The notes below the pieces were generated by a model. It was not told where the DNA came from. It searched no databases and was given only the letters and a program-made list of their open reading frames with translations. A DNA stretch of 51,804 bases from an uncultured Enhydrobacter sp. (GTDB taxonomy: Bacteria; Pseudomonadota; Gammaproteobacteria; Pseudomonadales; Moraxellaceae), in contig CAMIOS010000017.1 of NCBI GenBank assembly GCA_946222995.1, positions 1-51,804 on the forward strand, given 5' to 3'. The position numbers were made by a program, and so were the translations under genes. Positions 8,644 through 17,532 of this stretch are shown here, piece by piece. The number at the start of each line of letters is the position of its first letter. Within the stretch, counting starts at the first letter, position 1.

Positions 8644-10293
8644 TTATACAGGTGTCCCCCCAAGGTTTAGCCCCTTCATCTGCTCCGCAATTTTCCCTTC
8701 CAACTCATGCGATTGCTTGAATAGGCTATTGAGCGTATCGCTAAAGCCTTTCATTTTATCGTTAAATTCATCCGCTGTGATATCGACATAATCAATCTTC
8801 ACATCAAAATATTGCCCAGCGCTCAAGCTGTAGTTTTTGGCTTTGATATCGTCATAACTGACCACAACGCTAAAATCTTCTACCGCTTCTTTAGCGGTGA
8901 AGGTATCGCAAATTTGGGCTTCTTCTTCATCACTCAATACGGTTTTTTGGTTTTTGCCTTCTTTGATTTTTTTGCCTAGATTGGACGCATCAATGAGAAC
9001 TACGTCGCCTTGGTTGGCTTTGTCGATAAACAGTATCGAAACATTCGTGCCTGTGGTGGCAAAGATATTAGACGGCATCGAGACCACGCCCGCCAGCATT
9101 TTATTATCGACTAAGTATTGACGGATTTTTTGATCAATGCCTTGTTGAGCGGTGATAAAGCCAGTCGGTAGTACGACCGCCGCTTTACCTGTGGGTTTTA
9201 GACTGGTGATGATATGCTGTAAAAATAGTTGATAAATCGCCATGCTTTCTTTTTTGGTTTTTGGGATAGTGGGTATCCCTGCAAAAAAGCGGTCTTGGTT
9301 TTCTTTGGTGTCGAGATTGTTTCGGAAGTCGCTAAAATCGAGCTTAAACGGTGGATTCGATACGATATAATCGAACTGCTTTAATGTGCCCGTTTTCTCA
9401 AGATGAAACGGGGATTCAATGGTGTTGCCTTGAATGACATTGGGGATTGAGTGGACAAGATTATTTAGGATAAGGTTTAGGCGTAGAAGGTTCGATGATT
9501 TTTGCGAGATATCCTGCGTGTAAATCATACATTTGTCCTCACCAATGGCGTGAGCGACATTCATGAGTAGCGTGCCAGAGCCTGCAGATGGGTCATACAC
9601 AGAGACGTTTTTGACGGTGCCACGTTCGCTTGTTGGTACTAGGATATTTGCCATGATACGAGCCACAGCGTGTGGCGTGTAATATTCGGCATATTTACCG
9701 CCTGCGTTGCTGTTGTAGTCTTTGATAAGATATTCAAAAATTTGGGCATAAAAATCAAATTTTTGGTCAAAGATACGCTCAAAGCTAAAGTCGCCTAGTT
9801 TGTTAATAATGGCTCGGCAGAAGTCGTCACGCTTGCCTTCATCGGTGATAAATTGGCTTAGTCGGTCAAATAGGACAACCTTTGCCCCACTGTTGGTTTG
9901 GACAGAATAGATGTCGGCATTTTTAACTGCGATGTCGATTAGGGTATCGTCAAACAGTTTGGCGAAGTCATCATCATTTTGTCGGGCATATAAGTAGCTG
10001 ATGAGATGATGTGGCTCGAGCTTGGCGGTGTCCACGACCATCATGTTGAGCATTTCTCGCTCATCTTCGCTCATGTCAGCTAGGGCTTTTTCCCATTGTG
10101 GGTTATTGGCTAGGCGCTCGTCGAGTTGTTTGACGGTGTAGGCGTATTTGTCATTTAGGTATTTGTATAAGAATACTTGGCTGATGATTTTAAATTCGTT
10201 GCCGTCATTGCCTAGTCCATAGTTTGCACAGATGGTTTTTAGGCTGTCAATCATGGCTAGGGTTTGGGCTTTGTAATCTGGGGTCATGGTCAC
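8644..10293 (-). CDS. hsdM: Type I restriction-modification methyltransferase subunit HsdM
   Basis: This 549-residue N6-adenine methyltransferase subunit transfers methyl groups from S-adenosylmethionine to the recognition site in complex with HsdS. The N-terminal HsdM domain is followed by AGGKYAEYYTPHAVARIM, the SAM-binding DPSAGSGTLL near residue 235 and the catalytic NPPF near residue 314. The frame can start at GTG 10293 or ATG 10287; ribosome-binding signals are weak for both. It is the last gene of the hsd operon and follows the hepT-like gene by two bases, so translational coupling is likely. Confidence 0.93.
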   Translation of the reverse strand: MTMTPDYKAQTLAMIDSLKTICANYGLGNDGNEFKIISQVFLYKYLNDKYAYTVKQLDERLANNPQWEKALADMSEDEREMLNMMVVDTAKLEPHHLISYLYARQNDDDFAKLFDDTLIDIAVKNADIYSVQTNSGAKVVLFDRLSQFITDEGKRDDFCRAIINKLGDFSFERIFDQKFDFYAQIFEYLIKDYNSNAGGKYAEYYTPHAVARIMANILVPTSERGTVKNVSVYDPSAGSGTLLMNVAHAIGEDKCMIYTQDISQKSSNLLRLNLILNNLVHSIPNVIQGNTIESPFHLEKTGTLKQFDYIVSNPPFKLDFSDFRNNLDTKENQDRFFAGIPTIPKTKKESMAIYQLFLQHIITSLKPTGKAAVVLPTGFITAQQGIDQKIRQYLVDNKMLAGVVSMPSNIFATTGTNVSILFIDKANQGDVVLIDASNLGKKIKEGKNQKTVLSDEEEAQICDTFTAKEAVEDFSVVVSYDDIKAKNYSLSAGQYFDVKIDYVDITADEFNDKMKGFSDTLNSLFKQSHELEGKIAEQMKGLNLGGTPV

Positions 10294-10295
10294 TC

Positions 10296-10640
10296 TTACT
10301 GTTTAGTAATGTCTTTTAGCTGTGTCAAAAGTTCTGGAATTGAGCGTTCGGCAGTTTGATAGATGATATTAAAATCAAGCTCAAAATAGCCGTGGGCGAT
10401 GATGTTACGCATTCCACGCATATATTTCCATGGGATTTGTGCGTTATTTTCGATGAACTCTGGGTCTTTTTGGTAGATGGTGTTGGCTATTTCACCCAAG
10501 GCAATCAAACTCATGGCGACGGCATTTTGGGTGCGTTTGTCGCTCATAAATTCATCGTGAGCTATGCCTTCGATAAACAGGGCGATATCTTGGCATAGCT
10601 CAATCATTTTATTTAGGTAGTCCGGCGTTCTTTCATACAT
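10296..10640 (-). CDS. hepT: HEPN toxin, HepT-like RNase
   Basis: This 114-residue protein belongs to the DUF86/HepT family of HEPN ribonucleases. The catalytic RX4HXY motif is present as RNIIAHGY within RGMRNIIAHGYF, about residues 78-85. These toxins are neutralised by a partner MNT nucleotidyltransferase that adds AMP to the HEPN tyrosine. The partner gene lies 14 bp upstream on the same strand. Both sit between hsdS and hsdM, and the last codon of this gene almost touches the hsdM start, so the pair must be expressed with the restriction operon. Confidence 0.9.
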   Translation of the reverse strand: MYERTPDYLNKMIELCQDIALFIEGIAHDEFMSDKRTQNAVAMSLIALGEIANTIYQKDPEFIENNAQIPWKYMRGMRNIIAHGYFELDFNIIYQTAERSIPELLTQLKDITKQ

Positions 10641-10654
10641 GGCTGATTACCTAG

Positions 10655-10945
10655 TTACAATGGAATGGCATATTGCATGACTTCTTCTTTAAATTTTGGC
10701 GGTAGGCTGTTGTCGGTGACGACATCGACCTTGAGATTGAGCAGTTCTTCAAGTTCAATTTGTAGTCCGCAAATGTCAAAGAGTGTAGTGGTTGGGCTTG
10801 CTTCGACGAGTAAATCTAGGTCGCTGTTTTCGGTGTCCTGCCCTTTGGCGATTGAGCCAAATATGCGTAAGTTTTTTATGCCGAATTGTTGGGCTAGGTC
10901 TTTGATGGTTTGTTGGTGTTGCTGTATTTTTTGGGATGGTTTCAT
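10655..10945 (-). CDS. mntA: MNT-type nucleotidyltransferase antitoxin
   Basis: This 96-residue minimal nucleotidyltransferase shows the GSX10DXD signature: FGSIAKGQDTENSDLDLLV. In characterised MNT-HEPN pairs the enzyme AMPylates the toxin and so inactivates it. I chose the ATG at 10945 (MKPSQKIQQ), which has AGGGA upstream; a longer frame reaching 11011 overlaps hsdS. A third acidic residue expected in the fold is likely the D in LKVDVVTD. It starts 20 bp after hsdS. Confidence 0.88.
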   Translation of the reverse strand: MKPSQKIQQHQQTIKDLAQQFGIKNLRIFGSIAKGQDTENSDLDLLVEASPTTTLFDICGLQIELEELLNLKVDVVTDNSLPPKFKEEVMQYAIPL

Positions 10946-10965
10946 GGGTAGTCCCTTTATGGGTT

Positions 10966-12204
10966 TTATTGTACGGTGGCTTGTCCGTTCATCAGCATGG
11001 GTAATAGCCAATCTCGAAGTCTGGTTAATTGATTGTTTTCTTCGCTTTTAGCAAATATTAAATTACTTTGATTTGAAACTATTGCATCAAATTTGGCTAA
11101 AATAGTTTTACTTGGCACTGCCACTTGTAAACTATGCAAATCATCTTTTGTGATTGAGCCAAAAGTTGTACCTTCAGAATTTCTTCGATTAAAAATTTGC
11201 TCAAAATATTTCATCACATAAAACAAAAAACCATCTGAGCCAGTTTTGCTGTTTAAACAAGCTAGACCACGACCAATACAACAATCAAAAGGTGCAATAT
11301 TCATATCACCGACTGGTGCTCTAACACTCAATAAAATATCGCCTTTTTTTGCAAATCGGCTTGGTTGTGTGGTGTATTGACGAATGGTTGGAAATCGCCA
11401 GTTAAAATCTGTTGAGCCTTGGAAAAAAATTGTTCCTTTGCCTATTTCGTTATAGCTTGAACCATCGGGTGATTGCCCCATTGTGATATTGGCAATTTCA
11501 GATAAATCTTTAACTTCCCAACCTTTCGGAATGTCTCGTTTTAGGGTTTCGTTATAGACCATTTCACCGCCCGATGATTTGTAGGGCTTGCCGTTGTCAT
11601 CGGGGAAGTCAAACTGCACAAACCAATAATCGTATAGCGTTTTTGCCATCTGCTCTAACGTGGCGTTGATTTGATTGTTTAATGCAATTTTTTCATCAAG
11701 GGCAGACAATACAGAAGTAATTTTAGCTTGAGTTTTTTTATCAAGTTTTGGTATTGAAATATTTTTCAAAGCTGAAATAGGCAGTTGTGGCTGTGCACTA
11801 CCAGAACCATTAGTTAATGCTTGTTTTTTAAAAAGTTCAGAACGAAAAAAAGTATTTAAAAATAAAGGCGTAAAATCTTTTTTTGATCGAATAATAACCA
11901 TGCCCGAATTTATACGCATATTAGGGTATTTGATACTCTCTGTAACTAACGCAACATTCCCCACAGTTCCCCTAGTGGTCAATATGATATCATCAATCTT
12001 AACTTTTCCTTTTCTAAGTAATTTGTCTTTTTCTTCTGTAATAAAGTCCAACTTTGAAAAATCAAAACCATTTTTAGTAATATTTCCAGTGTTCAAAAAC
12101 ACACAATACCCCTTCGCGAAAAAATCAGATTTACTAGGATAGTTTTGCCCCCTATCACCATCAATAAACTCAATATCAGTATTAATAATTCTTTCTAAAT
12201 TCAT
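10966..12204 (-). CDS. hsdS: Type I restriction-modification specificity subunit HsdS
   Basis: This 412-residue protein sets the DNA sequence recognised by the complex. Two target-recognition domains are visible, roughly residues 1-150 and 220-370. Each is followed by a helical conserved spacer: LDEKIALNNQINATLEQMAKTL ahead of a YDYWFVQFDFP segment, and EENNQLTRLRDWLLPMLMNG at the end. Recognition-domain hallmarks include LTTRGTVGNVAL and LLSVRAPVGDMNIA. It starts 13 bp after hsdR. No repeat tracts or duplicated fragments that would indicate phase variation were seen. The target sequence cannot be predicted by eye. Confidence 0.92.
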   Translation of the reverse strand: MNLERIINTDIEFIDGDRGQNYPSKSDFFAKGYCVFLNTGNITKNGFDFSKLDFITEEKDKLLRKGKVKIDDIILTTRGTVGNVALVTESIKYPNMRINSGMVIIRSKKDFTPLFLNTFFRSELFKKQALTNGSGSAQPQLPISALKNISIPKLDKKTQAKITSVLSALDEKIALNNQINATLEQMAKTLYDYWFVQFDFPDDNGKPYKSSGGEMVYNETLKRDIPKGWEVKDLSEIANITMGQSPDGSSYNEIGKGTIFFQGSTDFNWRFPTIRQYTTQPSRFAKKGDILLSVRAPVGDMNIAPFDCCIGRGLACLNSKTGSDGFLFYVMKYFEQIFNRRNSEGTTFGSITKDDLHSLQVAVPSKTILAKFDAIVSNQSNLIFAKSEENNQLTRLRDWLLPMLMNGQATVQ

Positions 12205-12217
12205 TTGAAACCTAATT

Positions 12218-15200
12218 TTATTGTAACTTTGATTCTTCCAAATACTCTTTTAAAATCATTTGATTAATCGCCTTAATCGTTGCGACATCGACAGGCAATT
12301 TCTGCTCCATCTTAAACCGTTTAATCACCGACGGCATCATCTGATTTTCAAAAAAACTCACATTCTCCAAAATCTGCGACAAATTCAACACCTTTTCATC
12401 GGCATCCGCTTTCACCCCAGTTAAGGCTTCATGAATTTTTGCCTGCTCCCTACTCATCTCAGGCTTAGCCATCAAGCGTTTATGAATCCGTGCAAACTTC
12501 GCATCGCCTTCATACTTATTGCGTATCAACTCATTCTTGCGATTTAGCTCTTTGACCTTGACATAAATACTATCAAGGAGCGCCATATTCTCTCGCATTT
12601 CTACTTGCGACACTTCACCCAAATTCTTTTTCTTAAAAATCCGCTCAAGCTCTTCACGTAACGCGATAAACTCTGGGTCGTCTTTATCAAAATTACTGAG
12701 TAGCCCTTCTCGAGTTTTACGCAAACTATCCTTCAAATCATCGGCAAGTTTTAGCTCCGCTTCGCTCACCTTTTTAAACTGAAATACAATATCTTCAAGG
12801 GCTTGATTCAATAAATTGGTCGTGTCGCCTTGTTGCAAAGACTCTTGCAGGTTTAGCATGGCAAGGCGGTCATTGGTGTAGCGATACAACAAATTAAGCT
12901 TTTCAAAATCCAGACGCTTTAACACGTCATAATCACCCTGAAAACGTGCCACGTTATACAATTCACGCGCAAGGCTTAACGCTTTATTTAACTCAAGGAT
13001 AATTGCCTTATCATTGATTTGGCTAATTTCATCGCTAAATTGTTCCGCATTCTCGGTCGAATATTCAAATAACGCATTTTTGATGATGGCAATGTCTTGG
13101 TTGATTTCTTCGCTGGTTTTAAATAACTGAGAATAGCCTGCAATATCGTCGCCTAGCTCGCCTTGCAACTCATCAAAATAAGCTTTATTGGTTTTATCAA
13201 ACTCTTTACTGATGTCGGCAAAATCGACCACATAGCCAAAACGAAAATCTTTGTAAGGGCGGTTGACTCGCGTTAAAGCTTGCAATAGATTGTGGGCTTT
13301 AATCAAGCGGCCAAGATACAGCTTTTTGAGTCTTGGGGCATCAAAGCCAGTGAGTAGCATATTGTACACGAATAGAATGTCTATTTTACCAGCTTTAAAG
13401 TCTTCGACCCAGTCTTTACGCTCTTCTTTTGTACCAATATCGTGCAGGATAAGGGCGGATGATGTGGCATGACGGGGGATAAATCGCCTTGGCTCAGTTT
13501 GGTATTTTTCCACAAACAACTGGTGCATCAGCTTGGCTTGGTCGGAGCTGTCACAAATCACCATTGCCCCAATCGTATCATCTTGCATTGTGCCACGACT
13601 GGTCTCAAAGTCATTGATAATATAGTCAAGCATGGGTTCGACAAACTTTTTATGACTATACAAGGCTTTACGATCAAAGCTACTCTTCTCAACTTTTAGT
13701 TTATCGAGAATAGCATTTAACCTCATTTGGTAGTTGGATTCAATTGCTTCACGCATCAGGCGAAGTGTATAGCCGTCTGCAATCGAAGCGTTATAATAGT
13801 ATTTATGAATATAATTGCCAAAGGTCTCAGTAGTTTTGTGCTGTTTATTTTTTTGTTCAGCGGTATCGTCTTTTTTGCTAAAACTGCCAATTAACGGTGT
13901 ACCTGTTAAACCAATTTTGATTGCCTGTCGGTCGGATTCTTCAAGGTTGGCAAGGAATGAGCCTTTCGGGTCATAGCTACGGTGGACTTCATCCAAAAAA
14001 TAAACCCGTTGGATATTCACATTGTAGTCATTGGTCGAGATGACATGGGGGTCATCTTTAAACTTATGGATATTGACCACAGTAATTTCAGGCTTGCCTG
14101 AATGATTATGCAGTGCTTGGGTGGATTTGATATCCTTGCTAAAGGCTTCACGAGAACTAATCAAATGCACAATCAAACCACGAGCTTTGAATTCACGGTC
14201 GGCTTGTTGCAACAAGTCAAGCCTATCGACAATAAAATAAAACTTGGGAATCACCCCACGTTTGGCAAAGTAGTCGGTTAAAAATCGTACATTATAAAAG
14301 GTTAAAGCCGTTTTACCGCTACCTTGGGTATGCCATACCACGCCTTTTTTAATGCCTTTATCTAGTGAGTGCTTAATAGCAAAGGTCGCAAACATTTGCG
14401 GATATCGCATGATATGTTTTTGAATGGCTTTGCGATCTTCTTTGACATACACCAACGCATAACGAAGCACAAAGGCTAACCGCTCACGGCTCAGTAACGA
14501 TGTACAAATACGATTGGTTGGGCGGTCTGGGTTTTTGTTGCTTTGAAACTCTGGACTGGTATAAATCGATGGGTTGTTGGTATCTTTTAAAACAAACTTT
14601 TCTTCTTCTTCGCTGATATCTTTAAGCAACGTGGCGGTATTTTGCGGCTGTTCTTCACGGAAATAATTGAATTTGACTTCACTGTATGACGTGGTGGCAT
14701 AAAACGCCCCGCTAATGGGTTTAGGCTCGCTGTTATCGTATTCCATGTTGTTGGAGAATATCATCAGTTGGGTGATATTGATAAAGCTACGGAACTTCTC
14801 ATTGGCAAAGCGTGTGTGAATACGGGTATCTTCAGCGATAATACCGTTTTGATTGTTGGGTTTTTTGACTTCAATAAAGACAAGTGGCATACCGTTAATC
14901 AGTAGCGTAATGTCTGGTCGAAATGATTCTTCACCATTCACACATTCCAATTCAGTCACCACATGAAAGCTGTTATTATCAAAGTTGGCAAAATCAATCA
15001 GTTTAATACCTGACTGGTTTTGCAATCGCTCAAAAAACACTTGCCCCAGATCGTTGTTTTTTAGCTCAAGCTTGATATCGGTGAGTAAGCGAGTGACATC
15101 GTCATCTTTTAGGCTTGGGTTAATACGTTTAAGCGACTCTTTAAAAATGGGAACAAGGATATTACATTCCCCATCAAAATCGTCTTTGTATTCCTTAACC

Positions 15201-15280
15201 GAAAGATACTCATAACCTAGTCGCATGAGATGTAGGATGGTGGGAATTTTTACTCGGGTATCTTCGTTTTGAGTTGCCAT
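12218..15280 (-). CDS. hsdR: Type I restriction endonuclease subunit HsdR
   Basis: This 1020-residue motor-nuclease subunit cleaves DNA lacking methylation after ATP-driven translocation. The nuclease domain is marked by RPDITLLINGMPLVFIEVKKP near residue 138, a PD-ExK site. The helicase domain has a Walker A in HTQGSGKTAL (about residue 317), a DEVHRS box (about 428), GLTGTPL, LTGFDAPRLKKLYLGR, and QALTRVNRPY as motif VI. A helical C-terminal region follows. It is the first gene of the operon, so the order is R-S-(mntA-hepT)-M, whereas many type I operons keep M and S together. Confidence 0.94.
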   Translation of the reverse strand: MATQNEDTRVKIPTILHLMRLGYEYLSVKEYKDDFDGECNILVPIFKESLKRINPSLKDDDVTRLLTDIKLELKNNDLGQVFFERLQNQSGIKLIDFANFDNNSFHVVTELECVNGEESFRPDITLLINGMPLVFIEVKKPNNQNGIIAEDTRIHTRFANEKFRSFINITQLMIFSNNMEYDNSEPKPISGAFYATTSYSEVKFNYFREEQPQNTATLLKDISEEEEKFVLKDTNNPSIYTSPEFQSNKNPDRPTNRICTSLLSRERLAFVLRYALVYVKEDRKAIQKHIMRYPQMFATFAIKHSLDKGIKKGVVWHTQGSGKTALTFYNVRFLTDYFAKRGVIPKFYFIVDRLDLLQQADREFKARGLIVHLISSREAFSKDIKSTQALHNHSGKPEITVVNIHKFKDDPHVISTNDYNVNIQRVYFLDEVHRSYDPKGSFLANLEESDRQAIKIGLTGTPLIGSFSKKDDTAEQKNKQHKTTETFGNYIHKYYYNASIADGYTLRLMREAIESNYQMRLNAILDKLKVEKSSFDRKALYSHKKFVEPMLDYIINDFETSRGTMQDDTIGAMVICDSSDQAKLMHQLFVEKYQTEPRRFIPRHATSSALILHDIGTKEERKDWVEDFKAGKIDILFVYNMLLTGFDAPRLKKLYLGRLIKAHNLLQALTRVNRPYKDFRFGYVVDFADISKEFDKTNKAYFDELQGELGDDIAGYSQLFKTSEEINQDIAIIKNALFEYSTENAEQFSDEISQINDKAIILELNKALSLARELYNVARFQGDYDVLKRLDFEKLNLLYRYTNDRLAMLNLQESLQQGDTTNLLNQALEDIVFQFKKVSEAELKLADDLKDSLRKTREGLLSNFDKDDPEFIALREELERIFKKKNLGEVSQVEMRENMALLDSIYVKVKELNRKNELIRNKYEGDAKFARIHKRLMAKPEMSREQAKIHEALTGVKADADEKVLNLSQILENVSFFENQMMPSVIKRFKMEQKLPVDVATIKAINQMILKEYLEESKLQ

Positions 15281-15425
15281 TTTTTTATTTCGGTAAACTG
15301 ATTTAAGCTATTATAGCCAAAAAAATAATCATGCCATAGTACAAAGACGATGAACAACATTGAGATATGAGTAAAATTGCGATATTCTAGCCAAACCCAC
15401 AAAAAAATGTATAAAAGGGTTTTTC

Positions 15426-16628
15426 ATGCTAAAATATATTCGATTTAATAATTTTTATTCTTTTCTTGATGAAACAGAATTGTCCTTTATAGTAGGCAAA
15501 CAACCGAGTAAATCGACTTACGATATAGAACTGAATGTCGCTAACCACAAAGACAATACTCGACTTAATAAAGTCCTTGCAGTTGTTGGGGCAAATGGCT
15601 CTGGCAAATCCCAACTATTAAAATCGCTTGCTTTCGTGGGTTGGTTTTTAGTACATTCTATAGAACATCAAAGCCCAATAATTCCCTTTCAACCCTTTGC
15701 TTTAAATCAAAAATCGCCTAGCTACTTTGAACTTGGTTTATTAGTGCCGACCGAAAACTTAACGTATCAAGAATACCGTTATGAGCTAGAAATTGTGGAA
15801 GGGCTCGTCAAACGAGAAGCCTTGTATCATAAAACCAGTAGTAATTTTAGCTATATTTTTGAACGTAGTTATACCGATGGTACGATGAGCTATAAGCATA
15901 AAGGCTTTATCAAGCCATCGCTTGCTAACGATATTAAAGCATCTGCTTCACTTATTAATTTGGCTTCCTACTTGGACAATGGCATTGCCTTGCAGTTGGT
16001 AGCATTTATCAAAACAATTTCTACTAACTTAAACTTTCAAGGTCGTATCAGTAACTCTAACATTGCCTTGACCAGTTTTGCCGAGCTGCTTTCAACGGAT
16101 GAAACCTTAAAAAAACAAACAGAACAACTGTTATGTCAATTTGATACAGGCATTCAAGAACTGAACTTCAAAAAAGTTCTTGTAATGACTGACAAAGGGC
16201 AAGAAGAAGTGATGATGCCGTTTGGCATTCATCACTGTGACAATAGTCAGTTTGAGAAAATATTTCTTGAGGAATCTAATGGTACACAATCGGCTTTTAT
16301 GTTATTAGGTAAACTTCTACCTATATTAGCATTAGGCGGTGTAGCTGTGATTGATGAAATAGATAATGACCTACACCCTCTCCTACTGCCCGTGATTTTG
16401 GATTTGTTTAAATTTAGCGAAACCAATCCGCACAATGCTCAGTTGGTTTTTAGCTGCCATACGCCTGAAGTACTCAATCATTTGCAAAAACATCAAGTTT
16501 ATTTGGTACAAAAAGACAATCAGCAATCCGAAGCGTGGCGACTTGATGACGTTGTGGGTGTGCGAAGTGATGATAATCTATACGCCAAATATATGTCTGG
16601 TGCATTTGATGCCATCCCTAGAGTTTAG
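15426..16628 (+). CDS. AAA15-type ATPase, RloA/AbiLi-like
   Basis: This 400-residue ABC-type ATPase resembles the overcoming-lysogenisation and RloA group. The Walker A is VGANGSGKS at about residues 54-62. The Walker B is VAVIDEIDNDLHP at about 305-317. A late conserved region reads LVFSCHTPEVLNHL. It has no TOPRIM nuclease domain of its own; instead a small RloB-like partner follows after 8 bp. In related abortive-infection pairs the two proteins work together. AAGGG precedes the ATG. It is divergent from hsdR, with about 145 bp between the starts. Confidence 0.82.
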   Translation: MLKYIRFNNFYSFLDETELSFIVGKQPSKSTYDIELNVANHKDNTRLNKVLAVVGANGSGKSQLLKSLAFVGWFLVHSIEHQSPIIPFQPFALNQKSPSYFELGLLVPTENLTYQEYRYELEIVEGLVKREALYHKTSSNFSYIFERSYTDGTMSYKHKGFIKPSLANDIKASASLINLASYLDNGIALQLVAFIKTISTNLNFQGRISNSNIALTSFAELLSTDETLKKQTEQLLCQFDTGIQELNFKKVLVMTDKGQEEVMMPFGIHHCDNSQFEKIFLEESNGTQSAFMLLGKLLPILALGGVAVIDEIDNDLHPLLLPVILDLFKFSETNPHNAQLVFSCHTPEVLNHLQKHQVYLVQKDNQQSEAWRLDDVVGVRSDDNLYAKYMSGAFDAIPRV

Positions 16629-16636
16629 AGGTTTTG

Positions 16637-17146
16637 ATGGCAAAGCGTAAAATTCATCATAACAAAAAAACCACGTTAATTATTGTTGGCGAAGGCCTAC
16701 ATGAAAAGGCTTTTTTAACGCATATGAAAAGCCTTTATAGCGGTAGAGATTCTGGGCAAACGGTTAAAATTGACACAGCCAATGGTGGTTCGCCCCATGA
16801 TATTATTAAAGGTACAATCAGAAAAATTAGCCATCTTGCCTACGATCGTAAATTTATTTTGATGGATAGTGACGTTGAAATAAACGACCAAGACCTAGCC
16901 CAAGCGAAAAAACAAGGTATTCATGTATTGCTTTCGGAACCTATTTGTCTGGAAGGCATGTTATTGGACATATTAGGCGAATCGATACCGACAACTGCGA
17001 AGCAATGTAAAAGTCTGCTACATCCTAAGCTTGCTGGCAAGCCCACTGAGGCAACGAGCTATGCGGTCAAATTTACCAAAGCTGTTTTGGATGATAGCAA
17101 CAAAGTCACAATTATTGAACTTAAAGCGGTTTTAGCAAATAAATAA
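16637..17146 (+). CDS. RloB-like (AbiLii-type) protein
   Basis: This 169-residue protein resembles the RloB family, which is linked to restriction loci and abortive infection. It has a TOPRIM-like layout: IVGEGLHEKAFL near the N-terminus, then ILMDSDVEIND with a DxD, then LSEPICLEGMLLDIL. I infer that it is the nuclease or effector partner of the upstream ATPase, in effect a split version of OLD-family proteins. The ATG at 16637 follows TAGAGG six bases upstream. A bidirectional terminator follows. Confidence 0.78.
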   Translation: MAKRKIHHNKKTTLIIVGEGLHEKAFLTHMKSLYSGRDSGQTVKIDTANGGSPHDIIKGTIRKISHLAYDRKFILMDSDVEINDQDLAQAKKQGIHVLLSEPICLEGMLLDILGESIPTTAKQCKSLLHPKLAGKPTEATSYAVKFTKAVLDDSNKVTIIELKAVLANK

Positions 17147-17156
17147 ACCAAAAAAA

Positions 17157-17183
17157 AATAAGCCTGCAAAGTACAGGCTTATT
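17157..17183. terminator. Bidirectional terminator
   Basis: AATAAGCCTG and CAGGCTTATT form a perfect 10-bp stem with a seven-base loop, with an A-run upstream. It separates the RloB-like gene from the convergent AlpA-like gene. Confidence 0.85.
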
Positions 17184-17194
17184 TATACTATTAG

Positions 17195-17443
17195 TCATGC
17201 AGACCGACTGGCAATTTTTTGATTAATCCATTCTGCTACCTCACTAGCTACCCAAGCAATACGCACTTGTGAAAGTTGTACCTTTTTGGGAAATGTGGGG
17301 TCGTAATGCTCCGACTTTTCATCAATCATCCGATAAATCGTGGCACGGCTAAGACCTGTGCATTTGATAACATCTTGGATTGAAATAAGCTGTGGCATGA
17401 CGATAGTGGCAAAAGTTGAGTTGATTGAATTGGTAGTTTCCAT
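17195..17443 (-). CDS. AlpA-family regulator / excisionase-like
   Basis: This 82-residue DNA-binding protein has an AlpA/MerR-like HTH: ISIQDVIKCTGLSRATIYRMI, then FPKKVQLSQVRIAWVASEVAEWI. AlpA-type proteins activate integrase genes or act as excisionases in P4-like islands. I chose the ATG at 17443 because AAGGAG lies seven bases upstream; a longer frame reaches 17473 without such a site. It is the last gene of the minus-strand replication module. Confidence 0.85.
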   Translation of the reverse strand: METTNSINSTFATIVMPQLISIQDVIKCTGLSRATIYRMIDEKSEHYDPTFPKKVQLSQVRIAWVASEVAEWINQKIASRSA

Positions 17444-17532
17444 GATTAGCTCCTTAATTGATACGAAAGGCAAATTCCTTTCATATCAATCCGCTGTCTC
17501 ATATTTTTTTACGGTGTGTCATAACATCTTGT

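Noticed and set aside
10966..12204. Phase-variable hsdS
   Set aside because: No homopolymer or tandem repeat tract and no second hsdS fragment with inverted repeats was found nearby.
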